The notes beneath the pieces are model-generated. The model had not been told where the DNA came from, did not search any database, and saw only the letters and a list, made by a program, of their open reading frames with translations. Both the position numbers and the translations under genes were made by a program. A stretch of 64,000 nt of DNA, taken from positions 62,001-126,000 of the forward strand of contig NZ_QOHG01000002.1 in NCBI RefSeq assembly GCF_003319125.1, read 5' to 3'. Of this stretch, positions 16,158 to 30,002 are shown piece by piece. Each line of letters opens with the position of its first letter. The first letter of the stretch is position 1. The DNA comes from Blastococcus sp. TF02A-26. GTDB lineage: Bacteria; Actinomycetota; Actinomycetes; Mycobacteriales; Geodermatophilaceae.

Positions 16158-16303
16158 CGGCCGCGCACCGCCTCATCGGGCTCCGGGTACGCGGCCTGGG
16201 GTCTGTGACTGGTGCTCATGACTCTCTTCGACGGGGGTGCACGGTCGAGAGGTCGAACGGACGAGGTCGTCCGGCGGTTCCGGACAGTGACGCAGACGAC
16301 CGC

Positions 16304-16347
16304 GCCCCCGCCGGCACACGGGCCGGCGGGGGCGAGGGGGTCCTTCG
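16304..16347 (-). terminator. secA terminator, member of stop-anchored element family
   Basis: Directly after the secA stop, on the minus strand, comes CGAAGGACCCCCTC, then a perfect 12 bp stem (GCCCCCGCCGGC, 16304-16315, with 16322-16333) around a 6 nt loop. No U-tract follows, as is common in GC-rich actinobacteria. The GAAGGACC start is shared with five other elements in the window. Confidence 0.7.
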
Positions 16348-19383
<3,036 letters not shown>

Positions 19384-19389
19384 GGACCC

Positions 19390-19395
19390 AGAGTA
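19390..19395 (-). promoter_or_regulatory. secA -10 box (leaderless)
   Basis: TACTCT on the minus strand ends 6 nt before the GTG at 19383, which predicts a leaderless secA mRNA. It faces the divergent PPOX promoter only about 35 bp away. Confidence 0.5.
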
Positions 19396-19430
19396 GGCGG
19401 CCCACCTCCGAGCACCACGACCTCCGCGCA

Positions 19431-19436
19431 TACCCT
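19431..19436 (+). promoter_or_regulatory. PPOX gene -10 box (leaderless)
   Basis: TACCCT ends 6 nt before the GTG at 19443. With the secA box it makes a divergent leaderless promoter pair inside a 59 bp intergenic gap, so polymerases starting either way must share space. Confidence 0.48.
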
Positions 19437-19442
19437 CCGCCG

Positions 19443-19835
19443 GTGGCAGCAGACCCGCGCACCCTGGGCCCCGGCACGCTCACCTTCCTCACGGAGCGGC
19501 ACCTGGCGACACTGACGACGCTCCGCGCGGACGGCACCCCGCACGTCGTCCCGGTCGGGGTCACCTTCGACCCGGACACGGCCACGGCCCGCGTGATCAC
19601 CTCCGGGACGTCGGCCAAGGCCCGGCACGTCCGCGACGGGCAGGCCCGGGTGGCGGTCTGCCAGGTCGACGGCCGCCGCTGGCTCACCCTGGAGGGGACG
19701 GCGGTCGTGAAGGACGACACCGCCTCCGTCGCCGACGCGGTGGAGCGGTACGCGCGCCGCTACAAGCAGCCGCGGGAGAACCCGGCGCGGGTCGTCATCG
19801 AGATCGCGGTCGACCGGGTGCTGGGCAACGCCTGA
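19443..19835 (+). CDS. PPOX-class F420-dependent-type oxidoreductase
   Basis: A 130-residue split-barrel flavin/deazaflavin-binding protein of the pyridoxamine-5-phosphate-oxidase-like class. The [24 protein letters not shown] start is characteristic of the Rv1155-like F420-binding branch. Such enzymes reduce small substrates with F420H2 or FMN. F420 use is suggested by the family and by fbiA and fbiB in the same window, not proven. The GTG at 19443 is supported by a leaderless-type box. It is divergent from secA and convergent with hpf, with a strong bidirectional stem-loop between. Confidence 0.82.
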   Translation: MAADPRTLGPGTLTFLTERHLATLTTLRADGTPHVVPVGVTFDPDTATARVITSGTSAKARHVRDGQARVAVCQVDGRRWLTLEGTAVVKDDTASVADAVERYARRYKQPRENPARVVIEIAVDRVLGNA

Positions 19836-19836
19836 C

Positions 19837-19881
19837 GTCGGAGTCGCTCGGCGACGGGTCCTGTCACCGAGCGACTCCGAC
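19837..19881. terminator. Bidirectional terminator between PPOX gene and hpf
   Basis: A perfect 15 bp inverted repeat, GTCGGAGTCGCTCGG (19837-19851) against 19867-19881, with a 15 nt loop. It starts 2 nt after the PPOX stop and ends a few bases from the hpf stop, so it can serve both convergent genes. Confidence 0.8.
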
Positions 19882-19886
19882 CGGGG

Positions 19887-20585
19887 TCAGACGGGCGCCG
19901 CCACGGGCTCGGCGGAGGCGGGGACGCGGGCGGCGTCGCCGTCCAGCGGCGTCTCGACCAGGCGGATCAGGCCGTAGTCGTAGGCGTGCCGGCGGTAGAC
20001 GACCGTCGGCCGCCCGGTGTCGGCGCACTGGAAGAGGAAGAAGTCGTGACCGACCAGCTCCATCTCGTGGAGGGCCTGGTCGACGGTCATCGGCGTCGCC
20101 GGGTGGTGCTTCTCCCGGACGACCTGCCCGGGGAGGTGCTCGTCGAGGTCGGTGACGAGGGGTTCCCCGTCGAAGCCGGACTCGAGCACGTCGGCCGCCG
20201 GTCCGGCGGCGAGGGGGGCGAGCGGCTCGGCGGTGGTGCCGGCGATCCGCACGCTCTCGGGGGTGCGCCGGCCGTGGTGCACCCGGCGGCGGTCGGCCGC
20301 CCGGCGGAGCCGGTTCTCGAGCTTGCTGCAGGCCAGGTCGAGCGCCGCGTAGAAGTCCGGCCCCGCGGCCTCAGCCCGGACGACGGGGCCCTTGCCCCGC
20401 AGCGTGATCTCGACGCGCTGACAGCTCGCGGACTGTCGTGGGTTCTTCTCGTGGAACAGCTCGACGTCCATCCGGAGCATCTTCAGCTTGCCGTCGAAGC
20501 GGTCGAGCGAACCGACCTTGTCCTCGACGTGCTGGCGGTAGTGCTCCGGCACCTCGACGTTCCGGCCGCGGACAACGATCTCCAT
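19887..20585 (-). CDS. hpf: Long-type ribosome hibernation promoting factor
   Basis: A 232-residue long-form hibernation promoting factor. The N-terminal S30AE/RaiA-like domain (about 1-105; MEIVVRGRNVEVPEHYRQHVEDKV) binds the 30S decoding region. The C-terminal domain (about 165-222; HPATPMTVDQALHEMELVGHDFFLF) mediates dimerisation into 100S ribosomes in resting cells. The middle linker is Ala/Pro-rich. The ATG at 20585 has GGGAGG 4 nt upstream. Upstream lie TAGCGT and TACTAC boxes that could serve as -10 elements. It lies between secA and comF as in mycobacteria (the Rv3241c position). Assignment is firm. Confidence 0.92.
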   Translation of the reverse strand: MEIVVRGRNVEVPEHYRQHVEDKVGSLDRFDGKLKMLRMDVELFHEKNPRQSASCQRVEITLRGKGPVVRAEAAGPDFYAALDLACSKLENRLRRAADRRRVHHGRRTPESVRIAGTTAEPLAPLAAGPAADVLESGFDGEPLVTDLDEHLPGQVVREKHHPATPMTVDQALHEMELVGHDFFLFQCADTGRPTVVYRRHAYDYGLIRLVETPLDGDAARVPASAEPVAAPV

Positions 20586-20679
20586 GAGACCTCCCGGTAG
20601 TACGGGTCTGTGTCCGGTTGAACGCTAGTCGTCCGGCAGGTGTCCCGACAGTCGAGCGGGCGGACGGCCACGGCCCGGA

Positions 20680-21444
20680 TCAGCCCGCCGACGGTGTCCG
20701 CCCAGGTGGCCCCGCGGGACCCGTCCGGGCGGCCCGGCGCGGCGTCGCGGCCACCACCGCGGCGAGCACCGGCGTGTCGTCCCGGCGTGTCAAAGCCAGG
20801 CCGGTGGCGGCCTCGGTGAGCGTGGCGCCGCTGGTCACGACGTCGTCGACCAGGACGACGAGGGTGCCGGGCGGCACGGGCGCGGCGGCCCGGACGGCGA
20901 ACGTGCCGGCCAGGTTCGCCCGTCGCTGGGCGACCGACAGGCCGGCCGAGTCCGCGACCCGGCCGGTGCGCCGGAGCAGCCGGGCCGACGCCGCGGGGAC
21001 GCCGGCCGCCCGGAGCTCGGCGACGGCGACGCGGGCCAGCTCGGCGACGTGGTCGCGGCCCCGGGCACGGAGCGCCGACCGCGTCGGGGGCAGCGGCACG
21101 AGCAGCACCGGCGTGCCCGTACGCGCGGAGGGGACGCCGGCCCGCACCGCCACCACGGCCAGGGCCAACGCCGTGCCCAGCGGCCGGGCGAGCTCGGCGC
21201 GGCCGTGCTCCTTGAACGCGTTGACCGCCGGACGGACCGGCCCGGCGTAGACGGCGGCGGCGACCGTCGGCGGGAAGCCGGCCGGGAACCGCCGGGGCTG
21301 CGCCAGGTGCGGGACGGCGAACTCCCCCGCGCAGCGCCGGCACAGCATCGGCCCCGGGACGCCGCAGCCGGCGCAGATCCGGGGCAGCACGAGGTCGGCC
21401 AGCGCCGCCGCGGTGGAGCGCACCAGCTCCCCGACGGCACGCAC
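20680..21444 (-). CDS. ComF-family phosphoribosyltransferase-like protein
   Basis: A 254-residue ComF-type protein. The N-terminus has a four-cysteine zinc site (C24, C27, C35, C38). The C-terminal half is a type I phosphoribosyltransferase fold with the PRPP loop VVLVDDVVTSGAT. ComF is needed for DNA uptake in competent bacteria, but in actinobacteria the function is unproven. It sits between hpf and lpqB, as Rv3242c does. The GTG at 21444 has a GGGGGAGGG site upstream. The tail is Pro/Arg-rich and dispensable-looking. No other competence gene is present in the window. Confidence 0.87.
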   Translation of the reverse strand: MRAVGELVRSTAAALADLVLPRICAGCGVPGPMLCRRCAGEFAVPHLAQPRRFPAGFPPTVAAAVYAGPVRPAVNAFKEHGRAELARPLGTALALAVVAVRAGVPSARTGTPVLLVPLPPTRSALRARGRDHVAELARVAVAELRAAGVPAASARLLRRTGRVADSAGLSVAQRRANLAGTFAVRAAAPVPPGTLVVLVDDVVTSGATLTEAATGLALTRRDDTPVLAAVVAATPRRAARTGPAGPPGRTPSAG

Positions 21445-21507
21445 CCGCCCACCCTCCCCCGCCGTGCTGCATGGCCCGGGCCGCCGGCCGAGGCTGTGGA
21501 CGGGGCG

Positions 21508-23226
21508 CTAGGCCGGGAAGAAGGGCTCGGTCCCCGTGCGCGGCTGCTGCCCGCGGACCAGGGTCACCCACGTGCCGCCGGACAGCTGCCACATCGACCC
21601 GCCGGCACTGACGAGCGGCTGCTGGCTCGGGGCGGCGGCGATCGAGCTCGGCTGGCTGGGCAGCCCGGCGGTGGGGACGGCGGTCAGGCCCCAGCCGTCC
21701 ACGCTCATCGAGTAGGGGGCGACGCCCTCCTGCGGCCCGCCGGTGGCGAGGACCAGCAGCCGGTCCGAGGCGCTCCAGGCGACGTCGACCACGCCGGCCA
21801 GCGAGGGCGCGACCGGCCGCAGGTCCCGCAGGGTCACCGGCGCGCCCTCGGCCCGGACGACCGTGCCGACGAACAGCTGGTTGGGGCCGACGATCACCGC
21901 CGCGCGCACCCCGTCCGGGGAGAGCTGCAGCACCGAGGCGCCGCCCAGGTCGTCGAGTGCCGGTGCGCTGACCGGCTGCGGCTGCCCGTCGGCCGGCACC
22001 CGCACGACCGCGGTGCCGTCCCGGACGGTCCAGAACTCGTTCCGGGTGGCCGCGACGGTGGGCACGGTGAACGTGCCGCCGGGCAGCACCTCGGCGAGGT
22101 CCCCGCCGTAGGGGCCGACCAGCAGACTGGCCCGGAAGTCCCTGGTGGTGACGCCGACCATCGCCGACAGCTCGCCGGTGCGCGGATCGGCCGAGACGGC
22201 GGCGGACTGCAGGCCGTAGGTCCCCTGCCCCGCCGGGCCCGGCGCCGGTTCGCCGTCGACCAGGCGCAGCGCGCCGCCGTCCAGGTAGTGCCCGACGGCG
22301 CCGACGGGTGCGGCCTCCGGGTCGAACCGCGACCAGTCCTCGACGGTCTGCACGTCGGGCACGCCCTCGAGGGAGAGCCGCTCCCCGTCGGCGAGCAGCT
22401 CGACCGACGGCGTGCCGGGCAGCTGGGAGAGGGTCCACACCAGCTGCGCCGAGAGCAGGGAGAGCTCCGGCGGCGCGAGCTGGTCGATCCCGGAGAGGTC
22501 GACGGTGACCGACAGGCCGGACACGGTGACCCGGCCGACCAGCCGCGCCTCGCCGAGGAAGTTCTGCACGCCGGGAGCCAGCGCCGAGGAGGGGCCGGCC
22601 AGCAGCCGGTCGACCAGCGCCGTCGGCTGCGCCTCGCCGCGGATCACGTAGCGCGGATCGGGCACCACCCGCTGGAGCGTGGGGTCGACGAAGTAGACGG
22701 CCCGCTGGTCGTAGAGCCGCTCGAAGTCCGGCTCCTGCATGAGCAGCCCGTCGGGCGGGTTGTCCACCCGCCACTCGCCGGAGACCGGCTCCAGGCGGAA
22801 CTCGTAGTTGTAGCTGCCGGCGCCGGTGGTGAGCACCCCGCCGGGGGTGACGGTGCCGAGCAGGTCCGCCGTCACCCGCACGGTCGCGGTGCCCTCGGGT
22901 CCTGGCCGCTCGGTCACCGTGGCGTAGCCGGCGGCGATCACCGTGATGCCGCTGTCGTCGGACCAGGAGTCGGCCACCCGGGGGGTCAGGTGGTCGCGGG
23001 CCACCGGGTGCTGGCGGGCCGTGCTCGCGGCGGCGTCGATGAACCCGCGGACGATCTCCTCGGGGCTGGCGCCCTCGTCCGGCCCCAGGGGCTCGAGGCC
23101 CTCGACGTCGGACGAGCGGTCCGGCTCCTGGGTGATCTGCACGGTGGCGGAGCTGCTGGGCACGGTCGAGCAGCCGGTCAGCGCCAGCAGGACGACGACG
23201 ACGGCGAGCCACGCCGGGCGCCTCAC
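21508..23226 (-). CDS. lpqB: Lipoprotein LpqB, MtrAB-associated
   Basis: A 572-residue lipoprotein. The leader ends in the lipobox LTGC with C19 as the lipidated cysteine. A GerMN-like region (about 185-310) is followed by a beta-propeller-like C-terminal half (about 320-560). LpqB binds the MtrB sensor in mycobacteria and modulates MtrA phosphorylation. Its GTG overlaps the TGA of mtrB, so it is translationally coupled; a longer in-frame start at 23349 lies inside mtrB and was rejected. The operon order mtrA-mtrB-lpqB is the standard actinobacterial one, and comF follows downstream. Confidence 0.93.
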   Translation of the reverse strand: MRRPAWLAVVVVLLALTGCSTVPSSSATVQITQEPDRSSDVEGLEPLGPDEGASPEEIVRGFIDAAASTARQHPVARDHLTPRVADSWSDDSGITVIAAGYATVTERPGPEGTATVRVTADLLGTVTPGGVLTTGAGSYNYEFRLEPVSGEWRVDNPPDGLLMQEPDFERLYDQRAVYFVDPTLQRVVPDPRYVIRGEAQPTALVDRLLAGPSSALAPGVQNFLGEARLVGRVTVSGLSVTVDLSGIDQLAPPELSLLSAQLVWTLSQLPGTPSVELLADGERLSLEGVPDVQTVEDWSRFDPEAAPVGAVGHYLDGGALRLVDGEPAPGPAGQGTYGLQSAAVSADPRTGELSAMVGVTTRDFRASLLVGPYGGDLAEVLPGGTFTVPTVAATRNEFWTVRDGTAVVRVPADGQPQPVSAPALDDLGGASVLQLSPDGVRAAVIVGPNQLFVGTVVRAEGAPVTLRDLRPVAPSLAGVVDVAWSASDRLLVLATGGPQEGVAPYSMSVDGWGLTAVPTAGLPSQPSSIAAAPSQQPLVSAGGSMWQLSGGTWVTLVRGQQPRTGTEPFFPA

Positions 23227-24947
23227 GAGGGCCCCCCGGGCCGGCGGACGATGGCCGGCCGCAGCGGCAGCGGCGAGCTGGTCAGCTCCGCGCCCGAGGT
23301 CACCGGCAGCGTCAGCCGGAACTGCGCCCCCAGCCCCGGGGCGCCCCACACCTGCAGCCAGCCGCCGTGCAGCCGCGCGTCCTCCAGGCTGATGGACAGG
23401 CCGAGGCCGCTCCCGCCGACCGTGCGGACACGGGAGGGGTCCGCACGCCAGAACCGGTCGAAGACGTGCTGGGCGTCGGCCGGGCTGAGCCCCACGCCGA
23501 AGTCGCGGACGGTGACGGCGACGGCGGCCCGGTTCGCCGCCCAGGTGATCTCGACCGGCCGGCCGGCCCCGTGCTCGATCGCGTTGCCGACGAGGTTGCG
23601 GAGGATGCGCTGCACCCGCCGCGGGTCGACGTCGGCGATGACCGGCTGCTGGGGCCCGGTGACCCGCAGCTCGCTGTCGTGCCGCGCCGCCAGCGCCGAG
23701 AAGTCGCCGACCACGCGGTGGACGAGAGCGCCGACGTCGGTGGGCTCCCAGTCGAGCACCGCGGCGCCGGCGTCGTACCGGCTGATCTCCAGCAGGTCGG
23801 TGAGCAGGCTCTCGAACCGGTCGAGCTCCTCGTGCAGCAGCTCCGCGGAGCGGGCGACGTGGGGCGCGAAGTCCTCCCGGGACTCGTGCAGCACCTCCGC
23901 GGCCATCTGCACGGTCGTCAGCGGGGTGCGCAGCTCGTGGCTGACGTCGGAGGTGAACCGCTGCTGGAGCTGGGAGAGCGCCTCGAGCTGGGTGATCTGC
24001 CGCTGGAGGCTGTCGGCCATCGCGTTGAAGCTCGTCGCCAGCCGGGCCAGGTCGTCCTCGCCGCGCACCGCCATGCGTTCCTCGAGCTCGCCCTCGGCCA
24101 GCCGCTGAGCGGTCCCGGCCGCACGGCGTACCGGGTCCACCACCAGCCGGGTCACCAGCACCCCGATGCCGACGACGAAGAGCGTCAGCGCGACCCCGCT
24201 GATGACGACGGTGCTGCGGATCAGCGACAGGCTCTCCTCCTCCTGGTCGAGGGGGAAGGCGTAATAGAGCTCGATCCGCTCGGTCCCGGTGGGGTCCTCG
24301 GTCACCGGCGCGCCGATCAGCAGCGCGGGGCGCGGATCCCCGTCGGCGTCGGGGACGAGGCCGTACTGGGAGAACTGGCCGCCGGAGTGCACGCCGGCCC
24401 GCAGCTCGACCGGCAGGCCCAGGACGACCCCGAGGCGACCGGCGGAGATCTCCCGGTCACCGGCGCGGTAGACGACGACCACCTCGAAGTCGCCCGCGGA
24501 GCCCGCGCGGGTCTGCAGCTGCTGGACGGTGCGGTCGAGGGTGGCCCGCACGCTGGCGGCGTCGCCGGTGGCGATGCCGGTCACCTGGTCGCGGGCGTAG
24601 GTCACGCCGGCCTGCGCCTGGTCGATGGCCGCCTGGCGCTTCACCGAGAGGATCTGGTCGCGGATCTGGCTGAAGAGGACGAGGCTGACGATGATCACGA
24701 CCGTGCCGGCCACCGCCATCGTGATGGCGCCGATCCGCACGTGCAGCGAGGAGCGCCACGCGTGCACCACGGTGGCGGCCAGCCGGCGCAGCACCCGACG
24801 CGCGCGGGCCGCCCGCACCTGGAGCCGCCGGCGCAGCTGCGCACCGCGCCCCCGCTGCGGCGCAGCGGGCGGCACCGGCGGCGAGGGCGGAGGCGGTGCG
24901 GGGGCGGCCGGGGTGGTCACCTCGGCCGGGAGGGGCCGTGCAGTCAC
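23223..24947 (-). CDS. mtrB: Sensor histidine kinase MtrB
   Basis: A 574-residue membrane sensor kinase. A long Pro/Ala/Arg-rich cytoplasmic start (1-60) leads to TM1 (about 72-92), an extracellular domain (93-245), TM2 (about 246-266), HAMP (267-320), a HisKA domain with SHELRTPL (phosphorylated H337), and a HATPase_c domain with an N box (NAIEHG) and G boxes. MtrB phosphorylates MtrA and, with LpqB, couples cell-wall growth and division to osmotic and envelope status. The proline-rich N-terminus is longer than in mycobacteria. It is 10 bp downstream of mtrA and overlaps lpqB. Confidence 0.95.
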   Translation of the reverse strand: MTARPLPAEVTTPAAPAPPPPSPPVPPAAPQRGRGAQLRRRLQVRAARARRVLRRLAATVVHAWRSSLHVRIGAITMAVAGTVVIIVSLVLFSQIRDQILSVKRQAAIDQAQAGVTYARDQVTGIATGDAASVRATLDRTVQQLQTRAGSAGDFEVVVVYRAGDREISAGRLGVVLGLPVELRAGVHSGGQFSQYGLVPDADGDPRPALLIGAPVTEDPTGTERIELYYAFPLDQEEESLSLIRSTVVISGVALTLFVVGIGVLVTRLVVDPVRRAAGTAQRLAEGELEERMAVRGEDDLARLATSFNAMADSLQRQITQLEALSQLQQRFTSDVSHELRTPLTTVQMAAEVLHESREDFAPHVARSAELLHEELDRFESLLTDLLEISRYDAGAAVLDWEPTDVGALVHRVVGDFSALAARHDSELRVTGPQQPVIADVDPRRVQRILRNLVGNAIEHGAGRPVEITWAANRAAVAVTVRDFGVGLSPADAQHVFDRFWRADPSRVRTVGGSGLGLSISLEDARLHGGWLQVWGAPGLGAQFRLTLPVTSGAELTSSPLPLRPAIVRRPGGPS

Positions 24948-24957
24948 CGATCAGCCG

Positions 24958-25665
<708 letters not shown>

Positions 25666-25671
25666 GGGCCC

Positions 25672-25677
25672 ATTCTG
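25672..25677 (-). promoter_or_regulatory. mtrA -10 box (leaderless)
   Basis: CAGAAT on the minus strand ends 6 nt before the mtrA GTG. It lies just downstream of the ahcY terminator hairpin, so any -35 element would fall within about 24 bp of that hairpin. No good -35 is seen. Confidence 0.38.
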
Positions 25678-25700
25678 CGCTGATCGGACCCGATAACGGC

Positions 25701-25734
25701 GACACCCGCCCGGTTCTTCGACCGGGCGGGTGTC
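25701..25734 (-). terminator. ahcY terminator hairpin before mtrA
   Basis: A perfect 14 bp stem, GACACCCGCCCGGT (25701-25714) against 25721-25734, with a 6 nt loop TCTTCG. It lies about 100 nt beyond the ahcY stop and 36 nt before the mtrA start. Confidence 0.78.
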
Positions 25735-25769
25735 CCAACGGCACCGCAGGTACCCCGTGGAGGGCCCGC

Positions 25770-25834
25770 GGTCGGCCCCCTCCCAGGGTCCCGCGCCGCG
25801 CGGAGCGTGGCGTGGGGAGAGAGGGGGTCCTTCG
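25770..25834 (-). repeat. Stop-anchored stem-loop element, copy after ahcY
   Basis: Immediately after the ahcY TGA (minus strand) comes CGAAGGACCCCCTC, ending with GAGGGGGCCGACC. The outer arms CCCCCTC and GAGGGGG pair. It belongs to the family also seen after secA, glpD, whiB2, fbiA and the AlkA-like gene. Confidence 0.6.
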
Positions 25835-27331
<1,497 letters not shown>

Positions 27332-27658
27332 GTCGCTCCAGGGTGTCGCCCGGCGCTCGGGCCGGGGCGGGCCTCGCGGTGCGAGGCGGTCGGATGCAGG
27401 GTCGCTTCGATCCCCGACGACGGGGAGAGCGAGCATGCCGAGGCTTCGGCGGGGCTCGTGCCGGGCGCCACTCTACGCGACGCGGGCCGTCGGTCCGGGA
27501 GATCAGCCGCTTCCCACCCACCGGTCGGGAACTGTCCCCGGAGCCGGGAGGGCGGTACCTTGCCCGACGGCGCGGCTCCCCGCGGCGACCCCCGGCGAAC
27601 GACCGGGTCGGCCGGCCCCTCCCGCCGACGCGCCGACCCTCCGACCTGCAGAGGATGC
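27332..27658. other. Gap between divergent ahcY and membrane-protein gene: structured ahcY leader
   Basis: A 327 bp gap. On the minus strand a TAGAGT box (27470-27475) would give an ahcY leader of about 130 nt. It can fold GCCTCGC-ACC-GCGAGGC, CCCCG-TCGT-CGGGG and GCCGA/TCGGC hairpins. No match to known SAH or SAM riboswitch cores was found. On the plus strand, TACCTT (27556-27561) is a possible -10 for the membrane protein. Confidence 0.4.
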
Positions 27659-29989
27659 ATGGGCACTGCGATCCGTCGGCCACCGGCGTCCGACGTCCCC
27701 TCGCCCGCGGAGCCCGAACCGTCGGAGGGCACGGTCGCGCGGCGCCGGACCTGGCCCGCGGTCCTCCTGTCGACGGCGATCGTGGCCGGGCTCTTCACGC
27801 TGCTCTTCCTGCGCAACCACCGGTTCGCCTGGCTCGACGACCGGCAGGCCGACAGCCTCGCCAAGCTGATCGACATCGGGCGGATCCTGCAGTCCGGCGA
27901 GTGGCCGTGGCTGAGCACGAACCTCGTCAACAGCGGCGCGCACGCGATCGAGGCCCAGTACGGCGTCTTCAACCCGTTCGACCTCGCGTTCGGGGTGCTG
28001 ATCGGGAACCTCGACGACCTGGCGCTGGGCTCCTTCCTGCAGCTGCTCACCCACGTGCTGATCCTGACCGCGGCCGCCGCCTGGCTGGGCCGGCTGATCG
28101 GCCTCACCACCGGCTGGACGGTGGCCTTCGCCGTCTCCGTCGGGTTCGGGACCTACACGATCTACTGGGGCGCGGCCTGGTACGAGGCGGTCACCTCGTT
28201 CTCCTGGTTCGTGCTCGCGCTGGCCGCCGTCGTCGCGATGCACCTGACCGGGCGCACCCGCTACGGCTGGGTGCTGCTGGTGGCCACGTACCTCTGCTAC
28301 CAGAGCGGCTGGCCGCTGGCGGTGCCGCTGCTCGGCCTCACCGTGCTCGTGCTGGTCGCCGCTCGCTTCCTCACCGGCAACCCGCGGGCGACGTCGTGGT
28401 GGATCCTGGCCTGGTACGGCGGCGGCGCGCTCACCTCGCTGGTCGGCCTGTACCCGCTGTTCGTCTCCTTCCGGTTCGCGGCCCGCCAGTCGTCGATCTC
28501 CAACGAGTCGAACGCCAACGTCGCCTCGCTGGAGGGGCTGCTGCACGCCGCCGACCCCTCGTACCACGGCTGGTTGAACCTCTTCAGCGGCGTGAACGAA
28601 CTGCAGCCGCTGCCGCACTACTACGTCGCGTGGTTCCTGCTGCCGGTCGTCTGCTTCTGGCGGATCGACGCGGCCCGGTGCACTCCGCGCGTCCGCGCCC
28701 TGCTCGGGGCGAGCGTGGTGCTCGCGGCCGTCACCGCCCTGGCGGCCCTCGGCCCCGAGCGGCTCCTGGTGTTCCGGTTCCCGACGCGCTTCCTCCAGTA
28801 CGGCGGCCTGTTCCTCCTGCTGACCGCGGCCCTGCTCGTCGCGCACGGCGCGCGCACCGTCACCCGCCGCCGGCTCCTGGTGTTCGGCGCCGCCATCGCG
28901 CTGCTGGCGGTCAACGCCTGGCAGGCCGATCCGGCGGGGCTGCACCGCATCGTCGGCCTGACCGTCGTCGTGACCGCGCTCGGGGTGGCCCTGGTCGGCC
29001 CCCGCGAGGTCCGCGCCGTGCTGCGGTCGGCGGAGCCGGGCACCGGCACCACCGTCCGCACGGTCGGCTGGGTCGCGGCCGCCGGCACCGTCCTCGTCAT
29101 GGCCGCGACGGCCTACGGCAACCCCTACGCCCGGGGAGCCGACCGCGGGCTGCCCTCCAGTCAGTCGGACTTCCAGACCCTGAGCCGGGAGGACTACACC
29201 CTCTGGTACGGCACCCATCCGCAGTTCCTCTACGGCGGCGAGACCGGCGAGGGGGTGGAGGAGGTCCCCCAGGAGTTCCTCGACGGCTTCTACGCCGAGT
29301 ACCACCCCTCCTCGACCGGCCTGATCGCCGGCGACCGGTCGGTCAACGGGTACAGCCCGCTGGCGCACCGCTTCCTGCTCGAGCACGTGCCCTTCGACGA
29401 CCAGGGCAACATGCCGCCCGATGCTGCGCAGTCCTTCCTCGCCGAGGACCCGGAGACCGGGCTGACCTGGCTGGAGCTGCTGCGGGTCGACCAGGTCGTC
29501 GCGCCGCTGGGTCCGCGGGACGACGCCCTGCGCCCGCTGCTGGACGACGGCTGGGAACGGGTGCCCGGCGAGTACACCGCGGCGTACCAGCGGGACCCCT
29601 ACGAGCTGCCGGGACTGCTCTCCTCGGTCTCGCCGGAGGTCACCGTCGCGGCGGAGAGCAGGTGTCCGCAGCGGAACTCCCGGGAGTGCGTCGAGGTGAC
29701 GGTCGACGACGCCCCGGGCCGGGTCGTCTTCGCCCGGCTGTGGTTCCCCGGCTACCGGGCGACGCTGGACGGGCAGCCGATCGACGTCACCCGGCTCGAC
29801 GGCACCCTGGTGGCGGTCGACCTGCCGGCGGGGGCGTCCGGGGAGCTGGTGCTCTCCTACCGGTCACCGGGCTTCGTCCCGTTGGCGGCGCTGGCCGTCG
29901 CGACGGTCGTCGGGCTGGCCGCGGCGCAGACGGTCGCGGTCCGGCGCCGACGCGCGGCCACCCCGGTCGAGGACTCCTCGGAGGTCTGA
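27659..29989 (+). CDS. Large polytopic membrane protein (YfhO/GT-C-like)
   Basis: A 776-residue membrane protein. About a dozen hydrophobic helices (roughly residues 32-500) are followed by a long extracytoplasmic part (about 505-745) and a last helix near 750 with a basic tail. An acidic/aromatic loop (RFAWLDDRQADSL) after TM1 is like the catalytic first loop of GT-C glycosyltransferases. The overall layout, including a late segment beginning VVFARLWFPGYRATLDGQPI, matches YfhO-type envelope proteins. A role in glycosylation of wall polymers is likely but the substrate is unknown. The ATG at 27659 has GAGG 4 nt upstream. It converges on the nuclease-like lipoprotein gene. Confidence 0.75.
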   Translation: MGTAIRRPPASDVPSPAEPEPSEGTVARRRTWPAVLLSTAIVAGLFTLLFLRNHRFAWLDDRQADSLAKLIDIGRILQSGEWPWLSTNLVNSGAHAIEAQYGVFNPFDLAFGVLIGNLDDLALGSFLQLLTHVLILTAAAAWLGRLIGLTTGWTVAFAVSVGFGTYTIYWGAAWYEAVTSFSWFVLALAAVVAMHLTGRTRYGWVLLVATYLCYQSGWPLAVPLLGLTVLVLVAARFLTGNPRATSWWILAWYGGGALTSLVGLYPLFVSFRFAARQSSISNESNANVASLEGLLHAADPSYHGWLNLFSGVNELQPLPHYYVAWFLLPVVCFWRIDAARCTPRVRALLGASVVLAAVTALAALGPERLLVFRFPTRFLQYGGLFLLLTAALLVAHGARTVTRRRLLVFGAAIALLAVNAWQADPAGLHRIVGLTVVVTALGVALVGPREVRAVLRSAEPGTGTTVRTVGWVAAAGTVLVMAATAYGNPYARGADRGLPSSQSDFQTLSREDYTLWYGTHPQFLYGGETGEGVEEVPQEFLDGFYAEYHPSSTGLIAGDRSVNGYSPLAHRFLLEHVPFDDQGNMPPDAAQSFLAEDPETGLTWLELLRVDQVVAPLGPRDDALRPLLDDGWERVPGEYTAAYQRDPYELPGLLSSVSPEVTVAAESRCPQRNSRECVEVTVDDAPGRVVFARLWFPGYRATLDGQPIDVTRLDGTLVAVDLPAGASGELVLSYRSPGFVPLAALAVATVVGLAAAQTVAVRRRRAATPVEDSSEV

Positions 29990-30002
29990 CCCCGGCCGGC
30001 GG

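Noticed and set aside
27332-27470. SAH or SAM riboswitch before ahcY.
   Set aside because: Hairpins are present but the conserved cores of SAH, SAM-I and SAM-IV riboswitches could not be found by eye. Kept only as an untested structured leader.
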